Assembly (NCBI RefSeq): GCF_011009015.1
Contig: NZ_CP048878.1
Span: 6,233,001-6,297,000 of the forward strand
Direction of reading: 5' to 3'
DNA: 64,000 bases
From: Spartinivicinus ruber
GTDB lineage: Bacteria > Pseudomonadota > Gammaproteobacteria > Pseudomonadales > Zooshikellaceae
Each line of letters begins with the position of its first letter. The stretch's first letter is position 1. The position numbers and the translations under genes were made by a program. A model generated the notes under the pieces. It made no database searches, had not been told where the DNA came from, and saw only the letters and a program-made list of their open reading frames with translations. This document shows, in pieces, positions 8,296 through 16,296 of this stretch.

Positions 8296-9576
8296 TTAAT
8301 TTGCTAATCTGATGCCAGTCATTTGCCACCGGTCTTTAGGATAAAAAAAGTTACGGTAACTTGGTCTAATGTGGTCATGAGGAGTCAAGCATGACCCACC
8401 GCGTAACACCATTTGGTTACACATAAATTTACCGTTGTATTCACCCACTTCATCTATAAATGGTTTAAACTTAGGATAAGGTAAATAAGCTGATAAGGTC
8501 CATTGCCAGCAATGATTAAATAAATGATTGATTTCATAAGTGTTAGTATGAGGCAATGGATGATAAGGGGAATTCGGTAAAACATCCGCTAGGTGGCTGT
8601 ATCGTTTTGCTACAAACTCCCACTCTTGTTCTGTAGGCAAGCGATATCCTGCCCAGCGAGCATAGGCATCAGCTTCATAATAACTAATATGACATACCGG
8701 ACTTTGCATATTAAGTGGCATACTGCCGTATAAAGTAAATTCATACCATTCACGATTTTTTTGATACCAGTATAGTGGCTTATTAACACCGCTCCGACAA
8801 ATACACTCCCAACCATCAGCCAGCCAAAACTCGGGGTTTTGGTAACCCTTGTCTTCAATAAATGCTAAGTATTCATGATTCAATACCAGACGATTTGCCA
8901 AGGAAAATGGCTGTACCAATATTTCATGAGGTGGTTTTTCATTATCAAAACTAAAGCCTTTATCTTCATAACCGATGGTGGTTTTCCCTCCAGGAAACTC
9001 AATAAACTTCAACTCTGGACTGGTAAGTTTATGATTTATTTTCGGTAACTTAGTTTGATAACGTGGCAGTAGAGGATTCTGAAAAAAATTATATTTTAAA
9101 TCGGTTAGTATCAACTCCTGGTGCTGTTGTTCATGATGAATACCAAGTGCCAATCTGAATAGTAACCACTCTCGCTGATGATCAGAAAGCTTACTGTTAT
9201 GCTTAAGTAATGTTTTTATTTTTTCATCAACATGCTCTCGGTATCTGTAAACAGTATCTACAGTTGGTCTGGAAAGTAAATGTCGGTTTCGCCTGATAAA
9301 GGGCTTACCTATGCCGTTATAGTAGGAATTAAACAAATGATGAAAGGCTGGATGAAATGGTTTGAAGTTGTCTTCCAACTTGGCGAGGATAAAGGTTTCA
9401 AAAAACCAGGTTGTATGAGCTAAATGCCACTTAACTGGACTTGTTTCAACTACAGCTTGTAAATTATAGTCATCCAGCTCTAAGGGCTCACATAATACCC
9501 AAGTGTGAGCTCGACAGCTTTGGTATTTTTCCTGGTAACTGTCTAGCTTTTCGACAACTGCCGACCTATGCGTCAC
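8296..9576 (-). CDS. egtB: Hercynine oxygenase / sulfoxide synthase EgtB
   Basis: The N-terminal DinB-like domain supplies iron-binding histidines (WHLAHTTWFFETFIL; GIHHEQQHQELILTD). It is followed by a formylglycine-generating-enzyme-like domain (FPGGKTTIGYED, RLPTEQEWEFVAKRY, VLRGGSCLTPHDHIRPSYRNFF). It joins hercynine to a cysteine-type thiol with O2. The longest frame starts at TTG 9621, but GTG 9576 is preceded by AAGGAAAAGCAT and starts where EgtB homology begins, so I prefer it. No egtA, egtC or egtE lies in the window. This fits an EgtB that uses cysteine directly and a general C-S lyase elsewhere, but this is inference. Confidence 0.93.
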   Translation of the reverse strand: MTHRSAVVEKLDSYQEKYQSCRAHTWVLCEPLELDDYNLQAVVETSPVKWHLAHTTWFFETFILAKLEDNFKPFHPAFHHLFNSYYNGIGKPFIRRNRHLLSRPTVDTVYRYREHVDEKIKTLLKHNSKLSDHQREWLLFRLALGIHHEQQHQELILTDLKYNFFQNPLLPRYQTKLPKINHKLTSPELKFIEFPGGKTTIGYEDKGFSFDNEKPPHEILVQPFSLANRLVLNHEYLAFIEDKGYQNPEFWLADGWECICRSGVNKPLYWYQKNREWYEFTLYGSMPLNMQSPVCHISYYEADAYARWAGYRLPTEQEWEFVAKRYSHLADVLPNSPYHPLPHTNTYEINHLFNHCWQWTLSAYLPYPKFKPFIDEVGEYNGKFMCNQMVLRGGSCLTPHDHIRPSYRNFFYPKDRWQMTGIRLAN

Positions 9577-9721
9577 ATGCTTTTCCTTTGCTTTCGTTTG
9601 ATGATAAAAAATTTTATTCAAACTTAAAGGGTAGCAATAGATTATTGGCGTGATGTTACAGTTTATTGAAGGAAGCTAACCTGAGTATTTCACCGAATAT
9701 CAATGATTCTGGATATTCAGA

Positions 9722-10723
9722 CTAACCTGTTGTCGATAGACAATAATACAAACTGCCCACCAAACTTTGCAGATAATTAACATAACCATTTTGAGTTACC
9801 ACTTGTTCAATAGCAAGTGGGTCTAAAATGGCTTTTTTAATAGGGAGACCTTGGGTTAATTTAGTTAAAATTCTGGGCGAGAACTGTGGCTCAAGAAATA
9901 AACAAGCTTTACCCGCAGACGACAGCTTTTTTCTTAGCTGGATGATATGGCGTGTGCTAGATAGTTGATCAGGGGTTGTTGTGACATTATCAATAATATT
10001 GAGCTGATAGTGTTCAGCTAATAAGCCATAAGCATCATGTAAGACAAAAAAACCTTTGTGATTAACAGTTGAAAGTAACTGTTGATTATCAATATCTACT
10101 TTGTGTAACTGTCCAGCAAATTGAGTCAAGTTAGCTTGCCATTGATTACGATAGTTAGGGTATAGCTCTGATAAGGTGTTAGTGATTGTTTGTGCGGCAC
10201 GTAATGCCTGTTTTGGATCTAACCATATATGCAATTTGCTCTCAAAACTATGATTGTGATGATCATGCTGCTGACTTATGGGAGCAAGCCCTACTACTGA
10301 ATTATCAAGATCCATTAAGGATACTGTGGGCTGACTTAGAGAACGTTTTGCTAACGGCTTTTGTAAAAACATTTCCATTTGAGGCCCAACCCAAAACACC
10401 ACATCTGCTTGACGAATTTTGGTAAGATCAGACGGCTTAAGCGCATAATGATGTGGGGAAGCAGAAGTGGGAACTAAAACTTCTGGTGTGGTTATATCAC
10501 CAGTAATTGCTTTAGCAATGAGCTGGAGAGGTTTTACCGACACTAAAATATTGACTGGTGATGTGCTAACTTGAGTTACTTGTTCAGCACCAAACGCAGC
10601 TACTTGCCAAACCAAGCCAAGAATAGTGAGGCAGATAACTGTAAACCGTCGGGTAAAACAGGCTACTAATTGCTTAAAGGTGTTGAACAAGATCCTAGCT
10701 CCATACCACAAATAACAAGCCAT
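9722..10723 (-). CDS. znuA: Zinc ABC transporter periplasmic binding protein ZnuA
   Basis: Cluster A-I metal-binding protein. The mature part begins VNILVSVKPLQLIAKAITGD. Metal ligands are visible in SASPHHYALKPSD, in the His-rich loop QQHDHHNHSFESKLHIWLDP, in FFVLHDAYGLL and near the C-terminus. The His-rich loop is typical of zinc rather than manganese binders. The frame is open to TTG 10750; ATG 10723 is used here, and TTG 10690 would give a neater signal peptide (ending VAAFGAEQ). It is divergent from zur-znuC-znuB, with a Zur box between them. Confidence 0.92.
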   Translation of the reverse strand: MACYLWYGARILFNTFKQLVACFTRRFTVICLTILGLVWQVAAFGAEQVTQVSTSPVNILVSVKPLQLIAKAITGDITTPEVLVPTSASPHHYALKPSDLTKIRQADVVFWVGPQMEMFLQKPLAKRSLSQPTVSLMDLDNSVVGLAPISQQHDHHNHSFESKLHIWLDPKQALRAAQTITNTLSELYPNYRNQWQANLTQFAGQLHKVDIDNQQLLSTVNHKGFFVLHDAYGLLAEHYQLNIIDNVTTTPDQLSSTRHIIQLRKKLSSAGKACLFLEPQFSPRILTKLTQGLPIKKAILDPLAIEQVVTQNGYVNYLQSLVGSLYYCLSTTG

Positions 10724-10855
10724 CAGCTGAATTGTTTGTACTTGGTGCAACCATCATTTGCAAAGCATTCATTAGTTACAATGCTCAACTTTTACGGTGT
10801 ACAAGACTTATGTTTAAGCTTTGCCACAGTTTTTAAATTGTTTAAGCATTTATAT

Positions 10856-10878
10856 GAAATGTTATACTATAACGTTAA
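10856..10878. promoter_or_regulatory. Zur box
   Basis: A 23-bp site whose left arm gaaatgttata is identical to the gammaproteobacterial Zur consensus and whose right arm tataacgtt keeps the dyad (consensus tataacatttc). It lies 21 bp before the zur ATG and about 130 bp upstream of znuA, and could control both directions. With zinc bound, Zur would repress uptake. Confidence 0.85.
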
Positions 10879-10899
10879 TTAGACAATAACTTGGTCACT

Positions 10900-11394
10900 A
10901 TGTCTAGATCTGATAAACAAACTTTACTGCTTAACCCTCACGATCATGGCCAGTGTATTGAAGATGCCCTGTTACGCGCCGATGAACTTTGCAAGAAGAG
11001 TGGTGTTAAGTTAACTGAGTTACGCCGCCAAGTTCTGGAGCTAGTATGGCAAAGTCATAAGCCACTCGGTGCTTATGATATATTGGCTTTGCTCTCAGAT
11101 CAGTCGGGTAAAAAAGCAGCGCCTCCTACAGTCTATAGGGCACTAGACTTTCTGCAGGAGCAAGGCTTAGTACACCGAATAAGCTCCTTGAATGCCTTCA
11201 TTGGTTGCCCTATGCCTGAACATCAACACCAGAGTTTCTTTTTGATTTGTCGTAATTGCGCCATAACTATGGAGATCAATAGCGATACCCTAGCCAAAGA
11301 ACTCAGTATTTTTGCACATCAAGCAGGCTTTACAGTGGAAAATGAAACCGTTGAAGTTGTAGGGTTATGCCCTAACTGTCAATCATCGCAGTGA
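10900..11394 (+). CDS. zur: Zinc uptake regulator Zur (Fur family)
   Basis: The N-terminal winged helix contains GVKLTELRRQVLELVW and APPTVYRALDFLQEQGLVHRI. The dimerisation domain has the metal site EHQHQSFFLICRNC and the C-terminal CPNC, giving two CxxC pairs as in Zur. HDHGQC at the N-terminus is a further possible ligand region. ATG 10900 is preferred over TTG 10891; neither has a good ribosome site. The Zur box just upstream suggests autoregulation. znuC starts 19 bp after its stop, so zur, znuC and znuB form an operon. Confidence 0.93.
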   Translation: MSRSDKQTLLLNPHDHGQCIEDALLRADELCKKSGVKLTELRRQVLELVWQSHKPLGAYDILALLSDQSGKKAAPPTVYRALDFLQEQGLVHRISSLNAFIGCPMPEHQHQSFFLICRNCAITMEINSDTLAKELSIFAHQAGFTVENETVEVVGLCPNCQSSQ

Positions 11395-11413
11395 GTATCT
11401 GGTTAATTAATCT

Positions 11414-12151
11414 ATGACCAAATTACTTGTTTCGCTAACAAATATTGGTGTTAGCTTTCAACAGCGACAAGTGTTGCAAAGTGTCAATTTAGAGTTGCAC
11501 CAAGGGGAAATCGTTACCCTGATTGGCCCTAATGGCGCAGGTAAAACTACCTTAGTCAAACTGGTATTAGGGTTACTGGCACCTGATCGCGGTGAACGAT
11601 TTCAACAGCATAATCTGCGAATTGGTTATATGCCACAACGACTGCATATTGAGCCAACGTTTCCCCTTACAGTAGAACGCTTTCTTGCACTGGCAGGGCA
11701 TTACTCTATCCCAGAAATTAAAGCTGCTCTAGCACGAGTAGGAGTTTCACGACTGCAGAAAAGCCCTGTTCAAAAAGTCTCTGGTGGAGAGATGCAGCGA
11801 ATCTTGCTGGCGCGAGCTTTATTACGCAAGCCTCAATTGTTAGTGCTGGATGAGCCTGTTCAAGGTGTAGATATTAGTGGCCAGAAAGAGCTGTATCGAT
11901 TGATTCAATCAATTCGTAACGAGATAGACTGTGGCGTTTTAATGGTCTCTCATGATTTACATTTAGTAATGGCGGCCACTGATCGAGTTGTATGTTTAAA
12001 TCGCCACATTTGTTGTTCTGGCTCACCTTCACAAATAAGTAATCATCCAGAATATTTAGCACTTTTTGGAGAGCCTGAAGAAGAACTGGCTGTATATACC
12101 CACCATCATGACCATCAACATGGCGTGGATGGAAAAGTCATCAGCCAATAA
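11414..12151 (+). CDS. znuC: Zinc ABC transporter ATP-binding protein ZnuC
   Basis: 245 residues. Walker A is GPNGAGKTT, the signature is VSGGEMQRILLARALL, Walker B is LLVLDEP, and the switch His is in MVSHDLH. The C-terminus is His-rich (THHHDHQHG), as often seen in ZnuC. It energises zinc import with ZnuA and ZnuB and is co-transcribed with zur upstream and znuB downstream. Confidence 0.95.
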   Translation: MTKLLVSLTNIGVSFQQRQVLQSVNLELHQGEIVTLIGPNGAGKTTLVKLVLGLLAPDRGERFQQHNLRIGYMPQRLHIEPTFPLTVERFLALAGHYSIPEIKAALARVGVSRLQKSPVQKVSGGEMQRILLARALLRKPQLLVLDEPVQGVDISGQKELYRLIQSIRNEIDCGVLMVSHDLHLVMAATDRVVCLNRHICCSGSPSQISNHPEYLALFGEPEEELAVYTHHHDHQHGVDGKVISQ

Positions 12152-12209
12152 AAAATCTCAAGCAAGTAGTTTGTTAAGATCCTAACAATATTAAGTAACA
12201 GTAAGTTAT

Positions 12210-13043
12210 ATGGTTGATTTTTTTTGGTTATTAAGTGATGCCTTGCTGGCAGGCATTGGCGTAGCAGTAGTGGCTGGGCCTTTAGGGTCATTTATTGTGT
12301 GGCGTCGAATGGCTTATTTCGGCGACACCTTAGCTCACTCTGCATTACTAGGAGTAGCTCTTGGTTTTTTATTGCAAGTTAACCTTACCTTGGCAGTGAT
12401 AATAGTATGTGTATTGCTGGCTATTTTATTGGTTTCCTTACAGCAAAAGCACATGATTGCTTCCGATACATTATTGGGGATTTTGGCACATACCTCATTA
12501 TCTTTAGGGCTAGTCACGATCAGCCTGATGGATAGCACAGAAATTAGTGACAACTTAATGGGCTATTTATTTGGAGAACTTCTAGCAGCAACCACAACCG
12601 ATATTGTCTGGATATTTGCTGGTGGAGGACTTGTCCTAGTAGTGCTTTATTTACTATGGAAGCCCTTTCTGGCGATTACGGTAGATGAAGATTTAGCAAA
12701 AGTAGAAGGTTTGCCGGTAGCTTGGTTGCGTTTAGCCTTAATGCTGCTAATTGCACTGGTAATTGCTGTAGCCATGAAAATAGTGGGTATGTTACTAATA
12801 ACATCGCTGATGATTATTCCAGCTGCAACCGCTCAACGTTTTGCCAATACCCCTGAATCGATGGCTGTGGGAGCAAGCGTAATAGGTAGTTTAGCCGTGG
12901 TAAGTGGCCTTCTCGTTTCTTACCATTGGGATACACAAACAAGCCCCACCATAGTGGTATGTGCAGGAGTTTTATTTTTAGTGACTTTAATTATGCCGAC
13001 TTTATCACAGTTTTTTGAAAAAAGGTTAAAAGGAAGCGATTAG
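12210..13043 (+). CDS. znuB: Zinc ABC transporter permease ZnuB
   Basis: 277 residues with 7-8 hydrophobic helices of the ABC-3 family. The conserved early segment AGPLGSFIVWRRMAYFGDTLAHSALLG is split by a short loop and PAATAQRFAN lies near residue 205. It is the inner-membrane channel partner of ZnuC. The gap to znuC is 58 bp with no terminator. The ribosome site is weak (AGTAAGTTAT). Confidence 0.95.
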   Translation: MVDFFWLLSDALLAGIGVAVVAGPLGSFIVWRRMAYFGDTLAHSALLGVALGFLLQVNLTLAVIIVCVLLAILLVSLQQKHMIASDTLLGILAHTSLSLGLVTISLMDSTEISDNLMGYLFGELLAATTTDIVWIFAGGGLVLVVLYLLWKPFLAITVDEDLAKVEGLPVAWLRLALMLLIALVIAVAMKIVGMLLITSLMIIPAATAQRFANTPESMAVGASVIGSLAVVSGLLVSYHWDTQTSPTIVVCAGVLFLVTLIMPTLSQFFEKRLKGSD

Positions 13044-13304
13044 CTTCTAGTTTAATAGTTTGTTACATAATTAAGCTCAGCAACTGATTTAAAGGCTTGG
13101 TTAGATAAGGTATTATGTAATCCAGTTTAACTTTATGTTGATTGGCTGTTTATTTAACAATACTAAGCGCCAGCCAAGTAAATAACTACATAATTTGGCC
13201 ATATATCATCAATATAGCGCTATTAAATAAGATGAACTTTGGGCTTTGCTCCAACCAAATAAAAGAAAGATAATTTTGTGTACCAGTTAAGTGTTCCTGG
13301 GGTT

Positions 13305-14237
13305 ATGAAAAAAGTTGCCTCTAAAGCAGTGAGTAAGCAAATTCTAATTGGCATTACTGCTTTAGTAATGGGCTGTCAATCAATACCTCCTGTACAAGAG
13401 CAGCCAACAACAGCCACCCAAACAGCCCTGGCCAGCAAGCCTATTGCGATTAAAACCAGGCTTTCAGCGACTCAATCAGAGCCAACCAACTATACAATTA
13501 AAAAAACCTCTGCAGCTGATCAACTGGCCAATAAAATTAAACGTTTAATTGATACAGGAAATCTCACCAAGCCAATTTCAAACAGTGCTTTAACTAACAT
13601 CCATGAGTTGGAGCAAAACGCTCCTTCTCACCCAGAACTGGTTGGCCTTAAACAAACTCTAGCACGCAGGTTAATGCAAGTGGCTTACCATGAATATGGC
13701 CAAAATAATCAAGCAAAAGCTTTATACTATGCCAATGTTGCTCAACAAGTTGTTCCAGATATTGCTGGAGGAAATGAGTTAGTCAACCAGATTCGGCAAC
13801 AAGTAAAAGCACAAGTTGCGTCTGCCACTAAAGGCACTAAATCCACTGGTAAAGTAACAATTATTCAGCCTCCAGCAAAAGGAGATGACTCGCTGATCGC
13901 TAAGACTTTATTTGAGTCCCTCAGTGATGAGCAACGCCGGGTATTAGCTGAGCTACCTCAAGATGTTAATTCAGTTCTTCTGAATATTATTATTTTAAAT
14001 CAGAATGAAGTTCAGGATCGTTTATTCGATGTACGCTATGTGTTGGATAGTATTGTCGATCAAATGGTAAAAGAAAATGCCAGAGCAGTAGTTACAACTC
14101 GGTCAATGAAAGACTCAAGGTGGTTGGCAGCATTATTAAAAACCAGGACTCGTCAGGTTAACCCTTATTTTGAGTTAAACCTGCTGAAGAGGGTGAATAC
14201 TGAATTAAAGCCGCATATTGCATTGTATGCTCAATAG
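13305..14237 (+). CDS. Putative lipoprotein, helical, function unknown
   Basis: ATG 13305 follows CCTGGGG and gives a lipoprotein signal with lipobox LVMGC (Cys24). GTG 13278 is a less likely start. After a Thr/Gln-rich linker the protein is almost all helical. A TPR-like stretch lies near residues 120-165 (LARRLMQVAYHEYGQNNQAKALYYANVAQQVV, split by turns) and another helical block lies near 200-300. Family not recognised. It has its own 260-bp upstream region and a hairpin overlapping its stop. Confidence 0.75.
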   Translation: MKKVASKAVSKQILIGITALVMGCQSIPPVQEQPTTATQTALASKPIAIKTRLSATQSEPTNYTIKKTSAADQLANKIKRLIDTGNLTKPISNSALTNIHELEQNAPSHPELVGLKQTLARRLMQVAYHEYGQNNQAKALYYANVAQQVVPDIAGGNELVNQIRQQVKAQVASATKGTKSTGKVTIIQPPAKGDDSLIAKTLFESLSDEQRRVLAELPQDVNSVLLNIIILNQNEVQDRLFDVRYVLDSIVDQMVKENARAVVTTRSMKDSRWLAALLKTRTRQVNPYFELNLLKRVNTELKPHIALYAQ

Positions 14238-14267
14238 CCTTCTTCAGAGTTTAAACTGAGAAGGCTA
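14235..14267. terminator. Hairpin between convergent genes
   Basis: tagccttc-t-tcag pairs with ctga-gaaggcta across agtttaaa, a 12-bp stem with one bulge. It lies exactly between the lipoprotein stop and the convergent permease gene. There is no T-run on either side, so termination is likely but not certain. Confidence 0.5.
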
Positions 14268-14273
14268 TATTAA

Positions 14274-15413
14274 CTAAGGCACACTAACTAAAGATGGAGA
14301 GAACTGCCGTCTAATTTTTTGCCAATATACTCTAATCATTAATGCAACAAGCAATAATGCCATTATCGTTTCCCAACCTATCCCTTGCGAGTGATGCTCC
14401 TGGCTACCAGCTAACACCATTGTCCAACCAAAATAGTTGATACTTGCATCTAGCACCAATCCACAGAAAATAGCAGTTCCTATTACTCCAACTAAACACG
14501 CAACTAAAGAGCGCTTACCTAATTCCCGACCAATCACACCTAAGGTTGCAATATTAGTCGCAGGGCCAGCAAGCATAAAGACTAAAGCTGTGCCAGGAGA
14601 AATACCGGCTAACATTAAACTAGCAGCTAATGGCGTTGAAGCGGTTGCACATATATACATAGGAATACTGATTAATACCATAAACATCATGGCAATAACC
14701 CCATTCCCCCACTCTAATAAAAAGGTTTGTGGTACATAACTAGTTATCAGTGCAGCACCTAATAAACCTATTAATAACCAACCAGCCGTATCTGCTAGTA
14801 AATCAGTCGTCGCGAACTTAGTGGCAGCTAATAACTTATGATAAATTGATAGCTTTGAAGGCTGATTACCACAACTGCTTTGACTGTTAGCATTGTTTTT
14901 TTGCCCACAACAACTTCCGCACTTTGAATTATTAAGGAGTACTTCATCTGCTTTACTTTTTCTTTCGAATAAGTTAACAAGCAAGCCAGAAACTAACGCA
15001 CTGAAAATTGCAGCAATGGGCCTAGCAATTGCCATAACCGGCCCCATCATTGCGTAGGACAAGCTAACTGAATCAACGCCTGTTTCTGGGGTTGCTACCA
15101 TAAATGCAGTGGTGGCTCCTTTCGATGCTCCAGCTCGGCGCACACCAATAGCAGCAGGAATAACTCCACAAGAGCACAATGGTAGTGGGGCACCAATAAC
15201 TGCTGCTTTAATAACACTGCTAAAATGTTGACCTTTTAGGTGTTTTTCGATCCATTTAGGAGGAATAAAAACTTTAATCAAACCCGCTATAAAAAATCCC
15301 AACAATAACCAAGGGGCTGACTCAGTAAGTAGTAACCAAAACTGGGTTGCAACTGTCACTATGGGGCCTCCGGTGTTACCAAAGTGTTGTATTAATTTAC
15401 TGAGTGTTATCAA
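14274..15413 (-). CDS. SO_0444-family Cu/Zn efflux permease (DUF318/ArsP_1)
   Basis: 379 residues, about ten helices in two halves. Hallmarks are PLPLCSCGVIPAAIGVRR in the first half, PMYICATASTPLAASLM in the second, and AGPATNIATL. A cytoplasmic loop between the halves carries KCGSCCGQ and SSCG, a cysteine cluster typical of the SO_0444 subgroup. Proposed role: export of excess copper or zinc, matching the zinc-uptake locus next door in theme. A MerR-type promoter at 15445-15476 on this strand suggests metal-induced expression. Confidence 0.85.
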   Translation of the reverse strand: MITLSKLIQHFGNTGGPIVTVATQFWLLLTESAPWLLLGFFIAGLIKVFIPPKWIEKHLKGQHFSSVIKAAVIGAPLPLCSCGVIPAAIGVRRAGASKGATTAFMVATPETGVDSVSLSYAMMGPVMAIARPIAAIFSALVSGLLVNLFERKSKADEVLLNNSKCGSCCGQKNNANSQSSCGNQPSKLSIYHKLLAATKFATTDLLADTAGWLLIGLLGAALITSYVPQTFLLEWGNGVIAMMFMVLISIPMYICATASTPLAASLMLAGISPGTALVFMLAGPATNIATLGVIGRELGKRSLVACLVGVIGTAIFCGLVLDASINYFGWTMVLAGSQEHHSQGIGWETIMALLLVALMIRVYWQKIRRQFSPSLVSVP

Positions 15414-15444
15414 TAACCACTCTAACAGAGCTAATCACAACAGC

Positions 15445-15476
15445 AGTATAAACCCTAGAGTTAGCTCTAAGGTCAA
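15445..15476 (-). promoter_or_regulatory. MerR-type promoter of the efflux permease
   Basis: On the minus strand the -35 is TTGACC and the -10 is TATACT, separated by 20 bp. The spacer is filled by the dyad CCTTAGAG-ctaa-CTCTAGGG. An over-long spacer with an internal dyad is the signature of promoters activated by MerR-family metal sensors (ZntR, CueR, CadR). The -10 is about 30 bp before the permease ATG. No merR-family gene is in the window, so the activator acts in trans. Confidence 0.8.
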
Positions 15477-15545
15477 GCAAGCAACAGTACTTTTTCATCA
15501 CTCTCAAGAACAAAAAAACATTCAGAAAAACAGACGGTTACATTC

Positions 15546-16067
15546 CTAATTGATTTTAAGCTGAGCAATCGCTTTATTCGCAGGGGCACACTCTTGCTTC
15601 GACAGGCAGGATGTATAAATTTGCAGAATATGATCCCCCAAATAACCAATATAATGAGATTCAAAAAATTCTTTCTTTTTAGCCCCTCTCACTTTTACAT
15701 CAAAAGTAGAAAAAGGCACATTATCCAGTTTGATAGAAGTTGGTCCTGACAGGGGGGTTTTATGCTCTATCTTTATCGTTTCTTGCTGAAAAGATAATGG
15801 ATCTTTTGCTTTTATTGGCAGATTTGCTTTGGCTAATAAACCAATTACAAACATTACATCTGTGTTGGGCTGCTCTATCTCAATAAATGCCGATTCTTCT
15901 AAAGCTACCCAAACTTTTTTTGCATCTGCACCAGTTGGTTCTTCCTTGATCGGTTGAGTATCAACTTTCCAGTCTTTAGGAATTTCCAATTGAACAGTTG
16001 TTTGACTTGCACCCACATGAGCAGCAACTACTAACCACAATCCACAAATAGCTAACTTCATTTTCAT
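15546..16067 (-). CDS. Hypothetical exported protein
   Basis: From ATG 16067 the protein opens with a signal peptide (MKMKLAICGLWLVVAAHVG, cleavage near AHVGA/S). GTG 16094 would add nine residues and has no ribosome site. The mature ~150 residues are beta-rich with two cysteines in SCLSKQEC that could form a disulfide. Family not recognised; the shape (QLEIPKDWKV opening, VPFSTFDVKVRG) resembles small periplasmic proteins of unknown function. It stands alone between the permease promoter and the tpsA terminator. Confidence 0.7.
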   Translation of the reverse strand: MKMKLAICGLWLVVAAHVGASQTTVQLEIPKDWKVDTQPIKEEPTGADAKKVWVALEESAFIEIEQPNTDVMFVIGLLAKANLPIKAKDPLSFQQETIKIEHKTPLSGPTSIKLDNVPFSTFDVKVRGAKKKEFFESHYIGYLGDHILQIYTSCLSKQECAPANKAIAQLKIN

Positions 16068-16235
16068 CAAACTAACTACCAATTTTGAGTTCACTGATTA
16101 AAGTGTAGATGAAACCCTTTGAAGATGAATGCTTTCTTTGATTAAGAGATGCCAAAGCCTAGAAGAAGGCTCTACGCTATCACCCTCAATTTATAACCAG
16201 TAGATTTAATAAACACAACAATTTATAATTTTATA

Positions 16236-16272
16236 AAATAAAAATCCTGACTATCAGTGAAGAGTCAGGATT
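16236..16272 (-). terminator. Rho-independent terminator of the tpsA locus
   Basis: 9-bp perfect stem aatcctgac/gtcaggatt with a 12-nt loop. On the minus strand it is followed by a T-rich tract (tttttatttta). It lies 25 bp after the tpsA stop. Confidence 0.88.
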
Positions 16273-16296
16273 AATATAGAGTTCATAAAGTTCCTA

